The notes under the pieces were generated by a model. It worked only from the letters and a program-made list of their open reading frames with translations, did no database searches and was not told where the DNA came from. Shown piece by piece: positions 25,285 through 38,800 of a stretch of 64,000 nucleotides of DNA. Source of the DNA: Lichenostomus cassidix (lineage: Eukaryota; Chordata; Aves; Passeriformes; Meliphagidae); the NCBI GenBank assembly GCA_008360975.2, contig CM039183.1, forward strand, positions 37,377,850-37,441,849, given 5' to 3'. Positions within the stretch are counted from its first letter, which is position 1; each line of letters starts with the position of its first letter. Position numbers and translations under genes: made by a program.

Positions 25285-26658
25285 ATCAATTCTGGACCAG
25301 GAAATAAAAGGAGTACCTGAGAAACTACCAACCAGTCAGACTTACCTCCAGTCCTGGAAAGGTGACAGAACATATCATTATAGAGGTCATCAGCAAGTAC
25401 ACAGAAGAAAAGAAGGCCATCAGGAGTAATCAGCATGAATTCACCAAGGAGAAATCATGCTTGACCAATATGACAGCCTGCTATGAAGTCATGGCAGGAT
25501 GGATTAATGGGGTGACACCAGTGGATGTTGTCTGACTTCAGCAAGGTTTTTGATGCTGTCTCCCATAGCACCCTCATAAGCAAGCTCAGAAAATGTGGGT
25601 TGGAGGAATGGACAGTGAGGTGGATCAAGAACTGGCTGAATGGCAGAACTCAGAGGGTTGTGATGAATGGAGTAGAATCCAGTTGGAGGTTTGTAGTCAG
25701 TGGCACTCTCCAGGGATTAACCTGGGTCCAGTCTTACCCAATTTGTTTGTCAACAATGTGGATGAGGGGAAAGGGAGCAACCTAAGCAAGTTAGCTGATG
25801 ATATGAAACTGGAGGGAGTGGCTGATATATCTGAAGGCTCTGCTGCCATTCAGTGGGACCTTGATAGTCTGAGAGCTGGACAGAGAGAAACCTAATGAGG
25901 TTCAACAAGGACAAGTGCAGGATCCTGCACCTGGGGAGGAATAACCCCAAGTACCAGCCCATGCTGGGGACTGATCATTAGAGAGCAGCTCTGCTGAGGA
26001 GGAGCTGGCAGTCTTGCTGGATAGTAATTTGACTGTGAGCCATAGGTGGCCCTTGTGGCCAGGAGAGCCAATGGGATCCTGGAGTTCATTGGGAACAGTG
26101 TGGCCAGCAGGTTGAAGGAGGTGATCCTTCCCCCTACTCAGACCTAGTGAAACCATGTCTGGGGTATTGTGTTCAATTCTGGTCTCCACAGTTTAGGAAA
26201 GACAAAAACCTACTGGAGAGGTTCCAGCTAAGGGCCATAAAGATGATGAGGGGTCTGGAGCATCTCTCTTATGAGGAAAGATTGCAGGAGCTGGGCCTGT
26301 TCTGTTAGAGAAGACTGAGGGAATCCCATCAATACATGAGTATCTCAAAGGTGGGTGCCCAGAGGATGCTGCCAGACTTTTCTGTGGTGCTCAGTGACAA
26401 GACAAGGAATAATGGACATAAGCTCAAGCACAAGAAGTTCCAACTCAACTTGAGGAAGAAATTATTAACATTTAGGGTAGAAGTGCACTGGAAAAGGCTG
26501 CCCAGGGGTGTCACGGATTTTTCCTCTCTGGAGACATTCAAAACCCACCTAGACATGGTCCTGTGTAATCAGCTCTAGGCGACCCTGCCTTGGCAGGGGG
26601 TTTGGACTATGTGAACTCCAGGGGTCCCTTCCAACCAGAAAAATTCCATGATGCTGTA
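25285..26658 (+). pseudogene. CR1 LINE copy, 1.4 kb, with broken reverse-transcriptase ORF2
   Basis: The longest CR1 copy here covers the C-terminal half of ORF2 and the 3' end. The frame from 25525 contains RT motif A (SDFSKVFDAV, with the catalytic Asp) and motif B (SGTLQG). A frameshift near 25715-25735 moves the sequence into the frame of 25593-25895, where motif C (LADD at 25791-25802) and the following GVADISEG region lie; that frame stops at 25895. Later segments (26210-26580) match the thumb and C-terminal region, including [13 protein letters not shown] coding and the frame at 26336-26578. The 3' end has GGGTCCCTTCCAACC and a degenerate tail (ATTCCATGATGCTGT). The endonuclease domain and the 5' two-thirds are missing. 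It cannot encode a working enzyme. Minus frames at 25750-26189 are shadows. Confidence 0.95.
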
Positions 26659-29600
26659 AAAATATTTAGAAAAAGAGTATTTAAGTTCACCTTCATGCAA
26701 AGAAGCAAATTAAAACAAACAAATTAAAAGCATTGAAATGATATTTGGAGAAGATCACACTGGAACACAAATCTAGATTACTTCCTCATGTTTTGGTGAC
26801 TGAAGTCAGACTTGTAGAGATAAATATGATGACAGCTGATGGCTCTGCACCTTGCCTCCCAGAAACCCTGCCAAGTCCTACTGACACTCTTTTCCCTTTC
26901 TCCCCTGGCCTCCTCCAATCTAACAGCCTTGAAGTCTAAACAGATAGAAAAGTTTACATTGAATCAATTGAAGCATATACATTTTTGTCATATTTAGCTT
27001 TGATTTGGGTTTTTTTTAATTTATGAATGGCCTTCAGTTAGACTACAAGGGTTTCTTATTTATTTGAACAGTAATTTCTGAAAACACTCATAAGTCTGAG
27101 ATTTTTCACAAGTACATAGTGGGATTTTTCACCAAATAGCAAGAAAATTCATTAGTATTTACTTCTAAATGAAACTCAGAAAGATGGTCCCAGTCCCATC
27201 TGGAAACAGCTGCAAAAAGCAGCACATTGCCAAGAAAACATGATATTATACGTGAAAGAAAAGCCACGGGCAGTAGAAAGTAAGTGAGTAAAGCTTAGAC
27301 TGTACTTATTTTCAATATACACTACATGAAGTAAAAGCACAAACAAGTAAATGGGAAAATAAAAATTTCATTAAACTACCATGGGAAAACTTGCTTTTTC
27401 ATTTTTTTAATAATGACTAATATTTCTTACTCCCATTGTGGAAGATAACGACCAATAAATGGAGGAGAAAGAAGTCAGTTTCAATTTTAATCAGTCCATA
27501 TTTCTCCAAGCAAACTTCTTTAGTGAAATTGGCCAAGGCAGCAGTATAGCAGACACGCAAACTGAGATCTGGGAAATTGTAGTTTTACTACAGACAGAAA
27601 GAACTTTTCGTCTTCAACATAATTTCTTTGAAGCAAAGGAGCATGGGGGAATGCTTGTCTAGCACACCAGTAACATCCTCATCTCTACTTTGGCCCTGCA
27701 CTGGGAAAGATATTAGTGAAAAACTATCTAAACCTTTACAATCATCTCCTTTGTACAGGAAAACCACTCACTACCAAGGATTTGACAATATTTCTTTTCC
27801 CAATAACTTAACCCTTTATTATGGTATGGTATTTATTTTTAATTTTCTTTCAAAAAGCAGCTGAGTGGTGGGCTTGGGAGAGATTGAAAAGTCCTAGAGA
27901 AGACATTCAATCCAATCTTGTTATTTACTAGACCTTCTGGGCCTATACGTTTTCACAATTCAGTTTGTCTCAATGAAGGTTGAGCAGAAAAGCAGCTACA
28001 CAAACAGATACCTGCCCCACTATCTTGTCACCAGATTTTGGCCTTGCCAGGAACTGGAGAATCATTAGCAAAAAATAAATACAGATGTAATGACCAAGAC
28101 AAGATAGGAAAAAAACCCATATATTCCATCTTCACTACTCAGATAAGCAATTTACATGGCTAATGTGTTTCTAGTTCACAGGCTACAAAATCGTGTCTGA
28201 CATCATGTTAGCTCATATGACTTCTGTAAGCCATCTAGATTTCCCACCACATTTCTAATATTAAATCCAGAGCAATTACTTCTGAATCTTCAAATACGAC
28301 CTACTTTTCCACATAAGATAAACCTTTTGCAAAGCAGTCGATTAAAAGGGATAAGAAACTTCAGACTTTGCTGATGTTGTCAAACAGGATGCTAATTTAA
28401 GCTATTTCTGGTGATAACATTTTCTTATTTTCTTTGTTCTTTCTTTCTTTTATTCAGTGTAAATATTTAGTCACATGAAATCCAGACTAAATGCAAACAA
28501 TCTTAATCCAATGTTAACACAGAGGCTCTTTTCCCCACTAGCTTTTCAGGGACTCTGAATAGCAGGAAAGGTCCTAGAATTTTAATAGCTGTCATGGCGG
28601 TACCTCTTAAAAACATTTTCCTCCCTGTACTGTAAGCGAAATAAATGACTGTTCTGATAATTGGAAAGTCATCAGACAAGCACTATGAGGGTCCTTTCCC
28701 TCCTATTCTTAAAATCAGGAAAACATGCTTTTCCATTGACCTTCCCAGGTTAATCCAAATTCCCCCTTTGCAAGAACATCTGGAGGAAATTAAATGCAAT
28801 AACACAAATCTTTCTAAATGGTTTGAGTTGATGCTTCCATAAAAGTCCTATTTCATTTATGTTCCTATATTTCCCCTGTCTTTCCGCTCTCTTGTTCATG
28901 GAAAGTAAAAGATATTACTTACATCTATCAAAAGACACTTAAGAGCTAAGGAAGCAGGGCAAGTTCACCCAGTCTGGCCTGTACTGGTGAAGAAAAAAAA
29001 TCCCAAACCAAGCAGTGCATACAGCTTACACAAATTGTTAGATTTTAAAGCCTGAGGTAGGCTCTGTGACAAACAATGACATAAAGAGCTGTCAGTCTTT
29101 TTACAAAAACTCCTTAGCATTGGACAAATAGTTTTTCTCTCCCAGAATGAGTTTTCCATGTACCAGGGAGCTTGCTCATGACTTTTCTCTGGTTCTGTCA
29201 CCCTTTCATCCTTTTGCCTCTTTGCCATCACCCCCAGCATCTTACTGCTTTCTCAGCCCAACAGTATTAAGAGGTTTAAAAGTTGACTTAAATAAGGTAT
29301 GAGTCATCCAACATTAAATGCAGATTGCTTCTCCATCAACACCCCTGCTCATGTCTTTACATAGGATAGCAAGTAGAACCTAATATTATACACAGGAAAT
29401 TCATATAAAAATCTAAAAGTAGTAACTCATGAAGTTCAAATTTTTTGTATGAGATAAATTACAGAAATTATGCAGATAGAAATACTACTTTCCTTTCACA
29501 ATTTAGGAAATTTGCTGTTGCTTCCCCTGGGACAACCAATTCAATATCATTAGAAGAAAAAGTATTTATATTTCTCTTTCCCCTGTTTAGCTACACAGGC

Positions 29601-32600
29601 CCCACAGTGGCATCTAAAAAGGTCCACCTGAAATGAGTAACACCAGTGTTATATTGTGGCAGATCAAGGACATCTCAGTATTATAAATTTCCTATTTACT
29701 AGCTGCTAGTTAAGCAGATGCCCACAGCTGATGGTTCCATATTTTGTCTTTAAGGGCTACCAAATTGAAATTTAGAGAAAAGCAGCCTTGCTGTTGCATT
29801 TTCATAGTGATGCTGTGACATCTGGAATACAAGCCAGTCAATTTTACTCTTAGTTAATACTCCCCTATGGCAATCCACCCTAAAACCAGATCAATTACAA
29901 TTACACACTTATGCTAAAAGTCTATTAGAGGAATATGTGACCTGATAGTTAAAATCAACCAAAAACAACCCAAGAAATTTTATTTCTAGTGATGAAGCTG
30001 AAAATTCAAGAGTTCACATGCAAGGATATCTCTCTCAGTTCCCTCTCTATACTAGCCCTTTCTTTTCTATCGTTATTAGAGACCAAGATGATAACTTCAG
30101 CCTCAAGTTTCCACTTGCAGGACACGGATGAAGACTAATTCTGCATTCAGTCACTTTGCCTTCCTGCTTTCATGCTGCTGATCTGATGGCAGCAGGTTAA
30201 TAATTTCTTGCCTGTAGATGTGAGGTGGTAGATGTGTTAATGCATACATGCAAAATTTAAGCCATAGATTTTTAAGAATGACTTGGAGTGAAGCCAAAAA
30301 TCCTGCACTGGTACCCCACAGATTTGAGTAGAAAATTTTCCAGTTTGGAAGAAAGTTACAAAAATATCTAGGCAGAGCGGCATTGGACAAATTTCACTGA
30401 TGATATCAAAATTAGTTTTTCACAGAATAGGGTCAATTGCTATTTTCACAAAATAAAAATTTAATTTTTTTTTTCTGTTAGGATTTGTCTCAGTTTTAAA
30501 GAAATATATAATTTCAATTTGGAACTCCAGAAATATTTAGTAATACACTATTTTTAAATTACTAGCATTAATTTAGGATGACAACTAAGAATCTGTAGAG
30601 CATAACCTGCATTGCAAAGATTCAAGCAATTTTTTCTCTCTAACAACTTTCTAAATATTTTACTTTTCATTTGTATTTTTTTTTCTTTTTCTATATTCAA
30701 ATTGCAAACAGTTTTACCAAAATGCCACCATGGTTTAAAAATAGTTGAATCTAAATACAATTTAATACAGTTTAAATGTATTAAGATCATTAAGTCATGC
30801 CAGTCAGTAAAAATTGAATTTCTTTTTTTCTTCTGCAATAAAATTTGGGGGGTTGTTTGTGTATTATGTTTCTGGTTTTGGCTTCAGCACTGTCTTATCG
30901 CAATGAATTTTAGAGCTTGAGAAAGAGCTTGCCTGTATAACCTTTATGGAATTACAGAGATGCCTACTGAAGCTCAGCCACAAAGTTTTCTGTGCCACTT
31001 CTTCCAACATTCACATTTTAAACGTGTGATTTTGCAGACTGATGGGTCTAACATAAGGACAGGACTTGGCAAGGAGATGTCAGCAGCTCACAGATAAGAC
31101 AGTTTGATCTTGTGATAGCAAATTGATGACCACATTTTTTTAGATACACAATTATAGATTGAGAGTCTTTTGGAGGGAAATGTCACTATCACCGTTACAT
31201 AGTCAGTAAATAACAAATATGACAAAACCCTATAATCCTGTAATCCTTTGAATATCCAGGTCCAAATCTGCGTTCTGAAGCCAACAGGGACTTCAGTTCA
31301 ACTTCTAAATACTTTGAAGAAATTTTATCTTAAGATAGAGTAACAGCTTATGCAGCAATTGCCTCAACTTGAAAAAAAACCCAAACTTCCAAGATTTCAA
31401 TGCACTTAAAACTGAAGTGAGTTTAAAATGAAAATTCATCACTTTCTCTTCAAGCCCCTCCCCTGAAACAAGCACTTGAATAATCTTACTGATTTTGTAA
31501 CACAAGTTGAATTGGAGGCTGACAGAAATACACTGGGTATGGATAGTGGTTCTGGAAAATAAGAAATCTCAAACCTGAAAGAGAAAATTTGGCCGAACAC
31601 AAGGTACGTAAATCAATACTTCTGAAAGCATTCTTCACCTTGAGTACTTCAAGTGAAAGGAAATTTTAAGAATGTTACATCAGAATGTAATTATCAAAAA
31701 GAAGGGTGAGTGCATGCACAAGTGCAGAGAATGTATGGATAACATTTGAGGGACTATTGATAAAGAGTGTAGAAAGTTTAGATTCAGGAAGAGTTTACAA
31801 GACCTGCCTTGACATTCTGCAGAAAAACTTTTGTCATGTCATGATTTCTTTGATAAGCCTTGCCTGAAGTATATGGTACTTCTTGATAGGAAAAGTCTAA
31901 GTCAGATGAAAATACAGTGGACTCACTACTTGAATATTCTCAATTCTCACAAGAACCATCTGTCATGCTCCAAGAATCCCAAAATATCACAATCATTCAG
32001 AAAATGTTACAGAATTGTGGTTTGTTTTTGTTTTTTTTTCCCTTTGTCCATGACCAGTTAATTATCATTAATAATAATTTTCTCTGTATTGGGATTACAA
32101 TGCCACATTTATCATCTCAAGGAAGTCTCAGCACTTAAAAAAGTGGAAATTGGAGAAACCATAAGGTATTATATGAGAAAAGGCTGAAGTGAAACTCTCA
32201 GCTCCAAAGCTTGAATAAATAAACAGAACAGATAAAAAGTGGTTTTCTTACTCTTCTGTGCATTCAGTGGAAAGAAACTATAAAACTTTTGCACCCCACT
32301 GATCCAAGATGCATTAAAAATCTCTCTCAGTTGAGAGCAAAATGTGTCAACCACCATTGCTATTCTGGTCCAATTTAAGGAGGAAAAAAATCTATTTTTG
32401 TAAAAGCTGTCAGTGAAAAACATTCTTTCATGCTCTAGAGTGGTCCTATATTTCATGTTTAATGGGCCAAAATTAGAGAACACTGCTGCTGATAGACAGC
32501 ATTGACCCCTGCTGTGTGTTGACAAAAGGCACATAAGTGAGGCACTGTTTTTCTATGAACATAAGACAGCAACTTAATTCAGAACATCTTCCAAACCATT

Positions 32601-35600
32601 TCGATTCTCTCTGGTCACCAGCTGTAGGATGCAAGTACACAGTATGTTTTTCCATCAGATCAGTGAAGACAGTGAGCTCAGGGCTTTCCTAGGCCACTTC
32701 TGGAGGTTTCTAAAAGAAATTCAGAGTCCCAAAACCTCAAAACAAAGCATATATGGTAGGTATGGGGATGGCAGTAGGGGAGTACAAAAGCTGAATCCCT
32801 TCTGTAGTAATCAACATTCCCTGAAGTGAGAAATTCTCTTATTGCTACTACAGCACATGGTAATCACCTGGGTTATCGCAGAACCCTCACACGGTTCTTC
32901 ATATGATAATTATATGTGATGCCTACACCTCTGATCAGTAGAGGCAACAGGCATGCAATTGTAATGTACTAACATTTGAGGAAAAACTCTAGGTGAAGAG
33001 AAATGAAGGGATGGGGGAAGAATATGAGCTTCAAAAGATTAAAAGTATCACGCAGCACAGTATGTGTGCTGAGACAGAACCTATTCCTTTTCAGATGTCT
33101 CTTTTTCCTTCTTTTACAGTAAAACACTGAAGCTGAGAACATGCGAGTAACACTTGGTGCAAAACCAGGATGACAGTTCTGAGCAATAAACTGATGTGAA
33201 ACTCTGTCTAGGAGCACTATAAATACTTATACATTCTCATCTAAGCTTTTTCTACAAGCCTTTGGTAACAGCAGGAAGCAAATATTATTATTTCAGCCTA
33301 ATCCCAATCTAAATCTTTACTTGATAAAAGTGCTACACCCAGAACTTTTACCCTTTTTATATCAGCTTTTATTATAACTTTAAAATAGTGAGCCAAATAT
33401 AAGGAACAGACCAGAAAACACCTTTCTTGAGACTGTAATCAGAGGCTAATTTTGTATTCATATCCATTCTTGTTTCCATCTAGGAAGGGTGGGGCACATT
33501 TTTTGCACCATGAATGTTCTTTAGTTCAGTCTTTCTCTGGAAATAAAGTTTTGACATTCTTCTAATTGATTTTTTTTTTTTGGTAGGACCAGGCATGCTG
33601 TCTTATGGTGTGTTTCAGAGACAGACATTTTAACTGAGATGTGACAAATTTACAATGATCTTAGTGGCGTATACTAACTGCTAGGGATTGAATTTTATTT
33701 ACCATTAGGTCAGTCTATGTCTAGTGCTCTGGAAGACAGGATGCACTGGGTGTCACTGCCTGTGAACAGACATGATTCATACTCCTAGTATCGGTAAACC
33801 CTCCCAAAACTGAGCTCACACTGGTCCTTAGTGTTTCCCAGTGCAGTGACTAAAAACCCACATAGAGTCAGATGTCCTTTAGCATCAAAGTGGATCATAA
33901 CCTCAACACATAATGAGAAGAGCTTATGTCTAAGGACTGCTTAATTCTGTAAAAAAAACTGACAAAAAAAATCCAAATCAAAATATAATATTCTTATTTT
34001 GCATTCCTATTTTCACATTTTTGTGCACTTACTTTTTAAATTAATTTGTTTATTTTTACTGCCTGCTTCTGTTCTTCCTTCTCATACTTTAAAGACAATA
34101 ACCCTCCATCCAAGTCTCATGGACTTGAGCAGCCACTTTCTGTACAGAGACCAACTGGCTGGCTGACTCTTGCAGGAGGCAAATAAAATGTTTCTTGCAA
34201 GAGCTCTTCCCTGTCACAAGCTGCATAGGGAACAATGTGCTAAGGGGCTACTTGGTATCCGAAGTGCACTGTCTCCTATATTCTGCCTACTTTTTTTTCT
34301 TTTATTGTGCATTATAATACCCACTTCTAATGTATACCTACCATCCATCTCCAGTGCCTATTTATTAAACATTCAAAAAAGTACCATTCATCTTTCCCAC
34401 AGATTGTCGCTAATGTTTGGGATGAACTGCCCATCAAGGTTTGTTAAAGTGAATTAGTTGAAGCAGAACCCATCACCAACATGGCACACAGTAATTGAAT
34501 TAACCATGAGCATGTGTGTAAAAATATGAGAAGATAAATCCAGATAGATATAAGTTGCACACTTCCTTACCCATCACATTTTGTCATCAAACTGGCTCAA
34601 ATCCATATATTTACCTCAATTCTATTTAAAAGCAAGAACTGTTATTTTGAGAGGTCAAGTTGTCCAAATTTTGAGCCCAAGGAATAGCTGGGGAGCTTTC
34701 CATACTTGCCAAAACAGACAGCCTTCTGTATCATGCATTAGGTGGTGTTTATTAATTTATTTCAATACACCTGCCAATTTCAGTCATCCTTTTTGTGTAG
34801 TTAAGAGAGATTCATCAAAATTTGCATCTGTGGAAAATGAAGATGACTGAGACTTGTGAGGTCCAAATAGTGAGGCTGGTTGATGACCTATTACATTATT
34901 ACTTCCATGGCTTTAGCAGTGAATACGATGGACACTGCAGAAGAAATGCTGTGCTTAAACCATGCAGTTGCATAGAGAGTAGAGTTGCCTACACCAGGTG
35001 GACTGACATTAGCATGCTTTGCACAGACTCTAGAAGCATGCTCAGAAAATAACAGATGACTTAATTTTCAGGGTAAAAATGGTATGGGACCGAAGAAAAA
35101 CTCCAAGCCTTCAGTTTCACACTCCTAATTGGAGATTTTATATTACAATTTTACTGTATTTTCCTTTTGATAAAGTAAATATGATTATTTGAAGTGACTA
35201 AACAACTGTGTTCAGTAGAAAGACTGAAAAAATAATGAAGATGGTAGCCAACTCTTTATATATTATTCCGAGACACAACATCCTATATATATATAATCTT
35301 CTACATGCTCTTTTGGAGCCCAAAGCAGAAACAATTTAAAAAAAGCAGCAACACTGGAAAAAAAAAATCAATGCTCTTATCACCACAGCAGGAAGAGACA
35401 GCAGTACTAACAGTAAATGTGTGCCTAAATGGCTCGGTAGAAACATCCTCCTACATCTGACAGCTCTCCATACATGGAGTAATTCAGTGCCCTTTGAACA
35501 TACACACAGCGTTTTCTGAACCAATTATGATGCCGGCATATGGTCCATTTACCAAGAAAGAAGAAGTCAGACTTTTTAAAAGCACTGTGATGACCATTAT

Positions 35601-35798
35601 GACGGAGAAAAAGTTGGCCACTATTGCAGGGCCTGAGCCAACATTTATTTAAATAAATGAAAAGCCTTTCACTGACTGCAGAGTGTGCTTTGGATCTGGT
35701 CCACAGTACTTGGAGAGTGTGCTGATATTTCTGGCCTCATAAAGAGCCAGAGACTAAAGCACCACCAACACCTACTAAGCAGAAACTGTTCTTTTAAA
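26659..35798. other. Long repeat-poor unique stretch
   Basis: About 9 kb with no recognisable gene or repeat family. Simple features: T12 at 33570-33581 and (TA)6 at 35284-35295. Frames at 30554-30838 (minus), 30612-30920 (plus) and 32169-32534 (minus, 121 codons) are Lys/Phe-rich translations of AT-rich DNA and look non-coding. The scarcity of CR1 here would suit an intron or a regulatory desert, but this is inference. Confidence 0.55.
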
Positions 35799-35837
35799 AA
35801 AGCCTATAAGGAAAGTCTATAAGAAAAGCCTATAAGC
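35799..35837 (+). repeat. 13-bp minisatellite, three copies
   Basis: Three adjacent 13-bp units: AAAGCCTATAAGG, AAAGTCTATAAGA and AAAGCCTATAAGC (35799-35811, 35812-35824, 35825-35837). Units differ at one internal base and the last base. This is a local tandem duplication. Confidence 0.9.
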
Positions 35838-38800
35838 AAAAGGTTCCCTTGGAATTCAAGAGGCTTCTGAAAATGAATGACTCTTATAGAATTTTAATGA
35901 ACCTCTATTATTCAATAAAGTACTGTAGCTGTGTTGCAACATTCTATTGATCAAATTATTGAATATGATTTATGAGCATTCTCTAGTAAATGCTATGATA
36001 GTTTTCTATAAAACTATAACAATGTAAGACCACATGCAATGTCTTCTTAAATGTTGCCCAGGAAGTCCTGAGAGAGATTTGTGCATGCAGCATTGTGTTT
36101 ACAAGTCCTAGAAAATCTTTAGTTTAGAGTCAACCCTGAGGAAGTATCTGTTTTCCAGCTAAGCTATGGTGTCCTGCAAGGCCCTCGCCTTGATCTGAAA
36201 CAGTTCACCTCAGAACAGAAAGTTCCACAGAAGCTCCCAGGCTGAAGTCAGTCTGGAGTTTCCTGTCTTCCAATATCTCTACTCCTGGCATTGTTTCCAC
36301 CCACCCTGCAGGCCTCCAGCATGGAAGCAGGAAACCCACAATTTTTTGTCTTGATTTCCTCCCTGTGTCCCCTTTCACATTCCTGAGCTCTCTGCCACTT
36401 CATGGAAGCAAACAAGGTGCCTACAGAATGATTGCACTGCTTTGTGCAGTAGAGCAAAGCTCTGGATGTATCTTAATGCCCTGCTGGAGATGAAGTACAG
36501 ATGATTCTGGTGAGGAAAGGTAGTGAAGATGAGCCAGCTTGAGCTTCTCCAGGACAACGTCAAGACCAACAGGAAATACCACAGTAGACACAGCCCAAAA
36601 GGAGACCACCAGGGCATCTGAGGATGGCATTTGGAAACATTTGCATTAACAAGGTTCCTGTCTGCGTATAGATTTTCACATATATCCAAAATATGGATTA
36701 CCAAACTGATGCAGTTCCTTTTTTCCTCATTTTGCCTACTACAGATCAAGCCCTCAGTTATAAAATTCTTACTTTACCAGGTTATTTCACTGCCACCCCA
36801 GTATTTCAAATAACTCTTAAACTGTAACCCATGTGTTTGTTTTTCATTCTTGCAGCTATTAAAATGATGCAAAGCCCTGCTTTCAAAAAGGTGTACAACT
36901 CTTTCTCTAAGCAGCAACATTTTTCAGAACAGTGTTAAGTCTGCCAGACACTAACAACCCAGTTAGAAAAAGGCTAGCACAGAAGCAAATGACAAGGAAC
37001 CTGGGACAGTGCAGACCTTAAAACCTGTGAGAAGGTGCTAGCACTGGCCTCATCCTCTGCTGACATAGCACGAATCCTGCATGGACATCATGTATTCCCT
37101 AGGGTTGTGACAATGTGGTGTGCTTGCTACATTCTCTCACGCAGTATTGGTGTGGAGGGAGGATTTTTTCCTGAAGTAAACTGAAGCATAAGAGTGTTTT
37201 GGATGAGCAAAGAACATGGACATGACATCTATAAAATATGACCTACGCAGTAAAAGTGAAAAGAAGGAAAAAAAGCAGTTTCAGTAAAAGGTTCTCTAAA
37301 ACAAAATTTAAACAAGCAAATCAACCCTCAGAGGACAGTGGAACAAAAAGAATTTTAAACCTTCATCTAAACATTCATTTTTGAGGTTTCTTTTTATTTA
37401 GATTTGAAATTTATCCAAGATTTTAACACAAAGTGTACTACAACAGAACTTAGAACCATTAATTGAGAACTAAAGTGACAGAACAGTTTAGAAAAACATA
37501 AATTCAGCAGTGCTATGGCCAACAAATCTGACTGCACCGTGAAGCAGGCAGCCAGTGCAGAGCTTCTTACATCATCCAAGCATCAAATGTTGCCAATAAA
37601 AGAGTTTAGGTTGTATGGAATATATAACCTGGAATGACTGTATAATAAAAATATATGAGTGTTCAGAATTTTATATGGATTTCAAGAAAGCATTTCATAT
37701 TGTATCAGCAGAACAGGAAAGATAGTGGTAAAAAGAGAGACAAATATTATATTGACTTAAATACTAAAAAGTGTATCAGTGGAAGACAGTACAGTTAAAT
37801 TATGTACACTGCTTATTGTATTGCTTATCATGGTCCCTAAAGAACAAGCCAACAATAGTATGAAGGAAAGTTTTTTTTTTCTTGGAAAAATAAATTCCTA
37901 TCTTCTCATTCTGAGAAAATAAGTCCTCTATTTCAGAACTGATATGTCATCAGCTACTTTAACTCTTAAATGCTTTAAATTCTTTAATGTCTTCTTTTCC
38001 ACATGCCTCTGGAAATGATGCTATTCACATTTAACAGATTATTCAGTGTGGTTTTTAAAGACTAATGAGTTCTTTTATTGCCTGTTTCTGTTTAAGGAAA
38101 CTAGGAGCCCACATCTCACTGACAGGAAAGAGACCAATTATCCTATCTGCTTCACAAACTTTAAAAATAATTTTTGACTGTTGTCATGACAGGAAACTAC
38201 ATAGAGGTTTCCCTGACCCCAGACTGGTACTTTAACTTCTGAATGACCTTTGCTGCTATTACAAGATGGCATTAAGCCAACAGACAGAAAAGTGGACAAC
38301 CAGGCCATATTCTCAAGAAAGAAGTGAAAAATATAAGCTTTACTGCTAGTTAAGATCTCCCAAGCACAATTATACGGCTCCTATCAGTTAAACTTAGTTT
38401 TCATGTCTTGTTTCTAGAACTGGTGCTGCTCCACAGCAACAGGCTTTTTGTTACAGAACTCAATAGTCACAGAAGCATGAGACAACTTCACATTAAAATA
38501 GGAATGACGATGATGATGATGACGAGTAGCAAAGCATAAGAGAGCAAGGGCTCCAAAAGTAGGCTCTGCTAACAGTATGTAGAGATCTAAATGCTGCTCA
38601 CATGGATTCACACAGCCCACCTCCTTACCCATCAAAATCATTGGTTACTTAATTCTTATCGTGCTGCATCATATTCACAGACAACTCTGACAAGAATCAA
38701 TAGCAAAGAAGCTTGTTCATTTAACTTGGCTGACTCTCTTAACTCATTTAAATTAATCATTTTCAATGAACATAAATGATTTAGCAGAATAATTCTTACA

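Noticed and set aside
36375..36749. 124-codon minus-strand open frame
   Set aside because: Overlaps another open frame on the same strand and has no recognised product.
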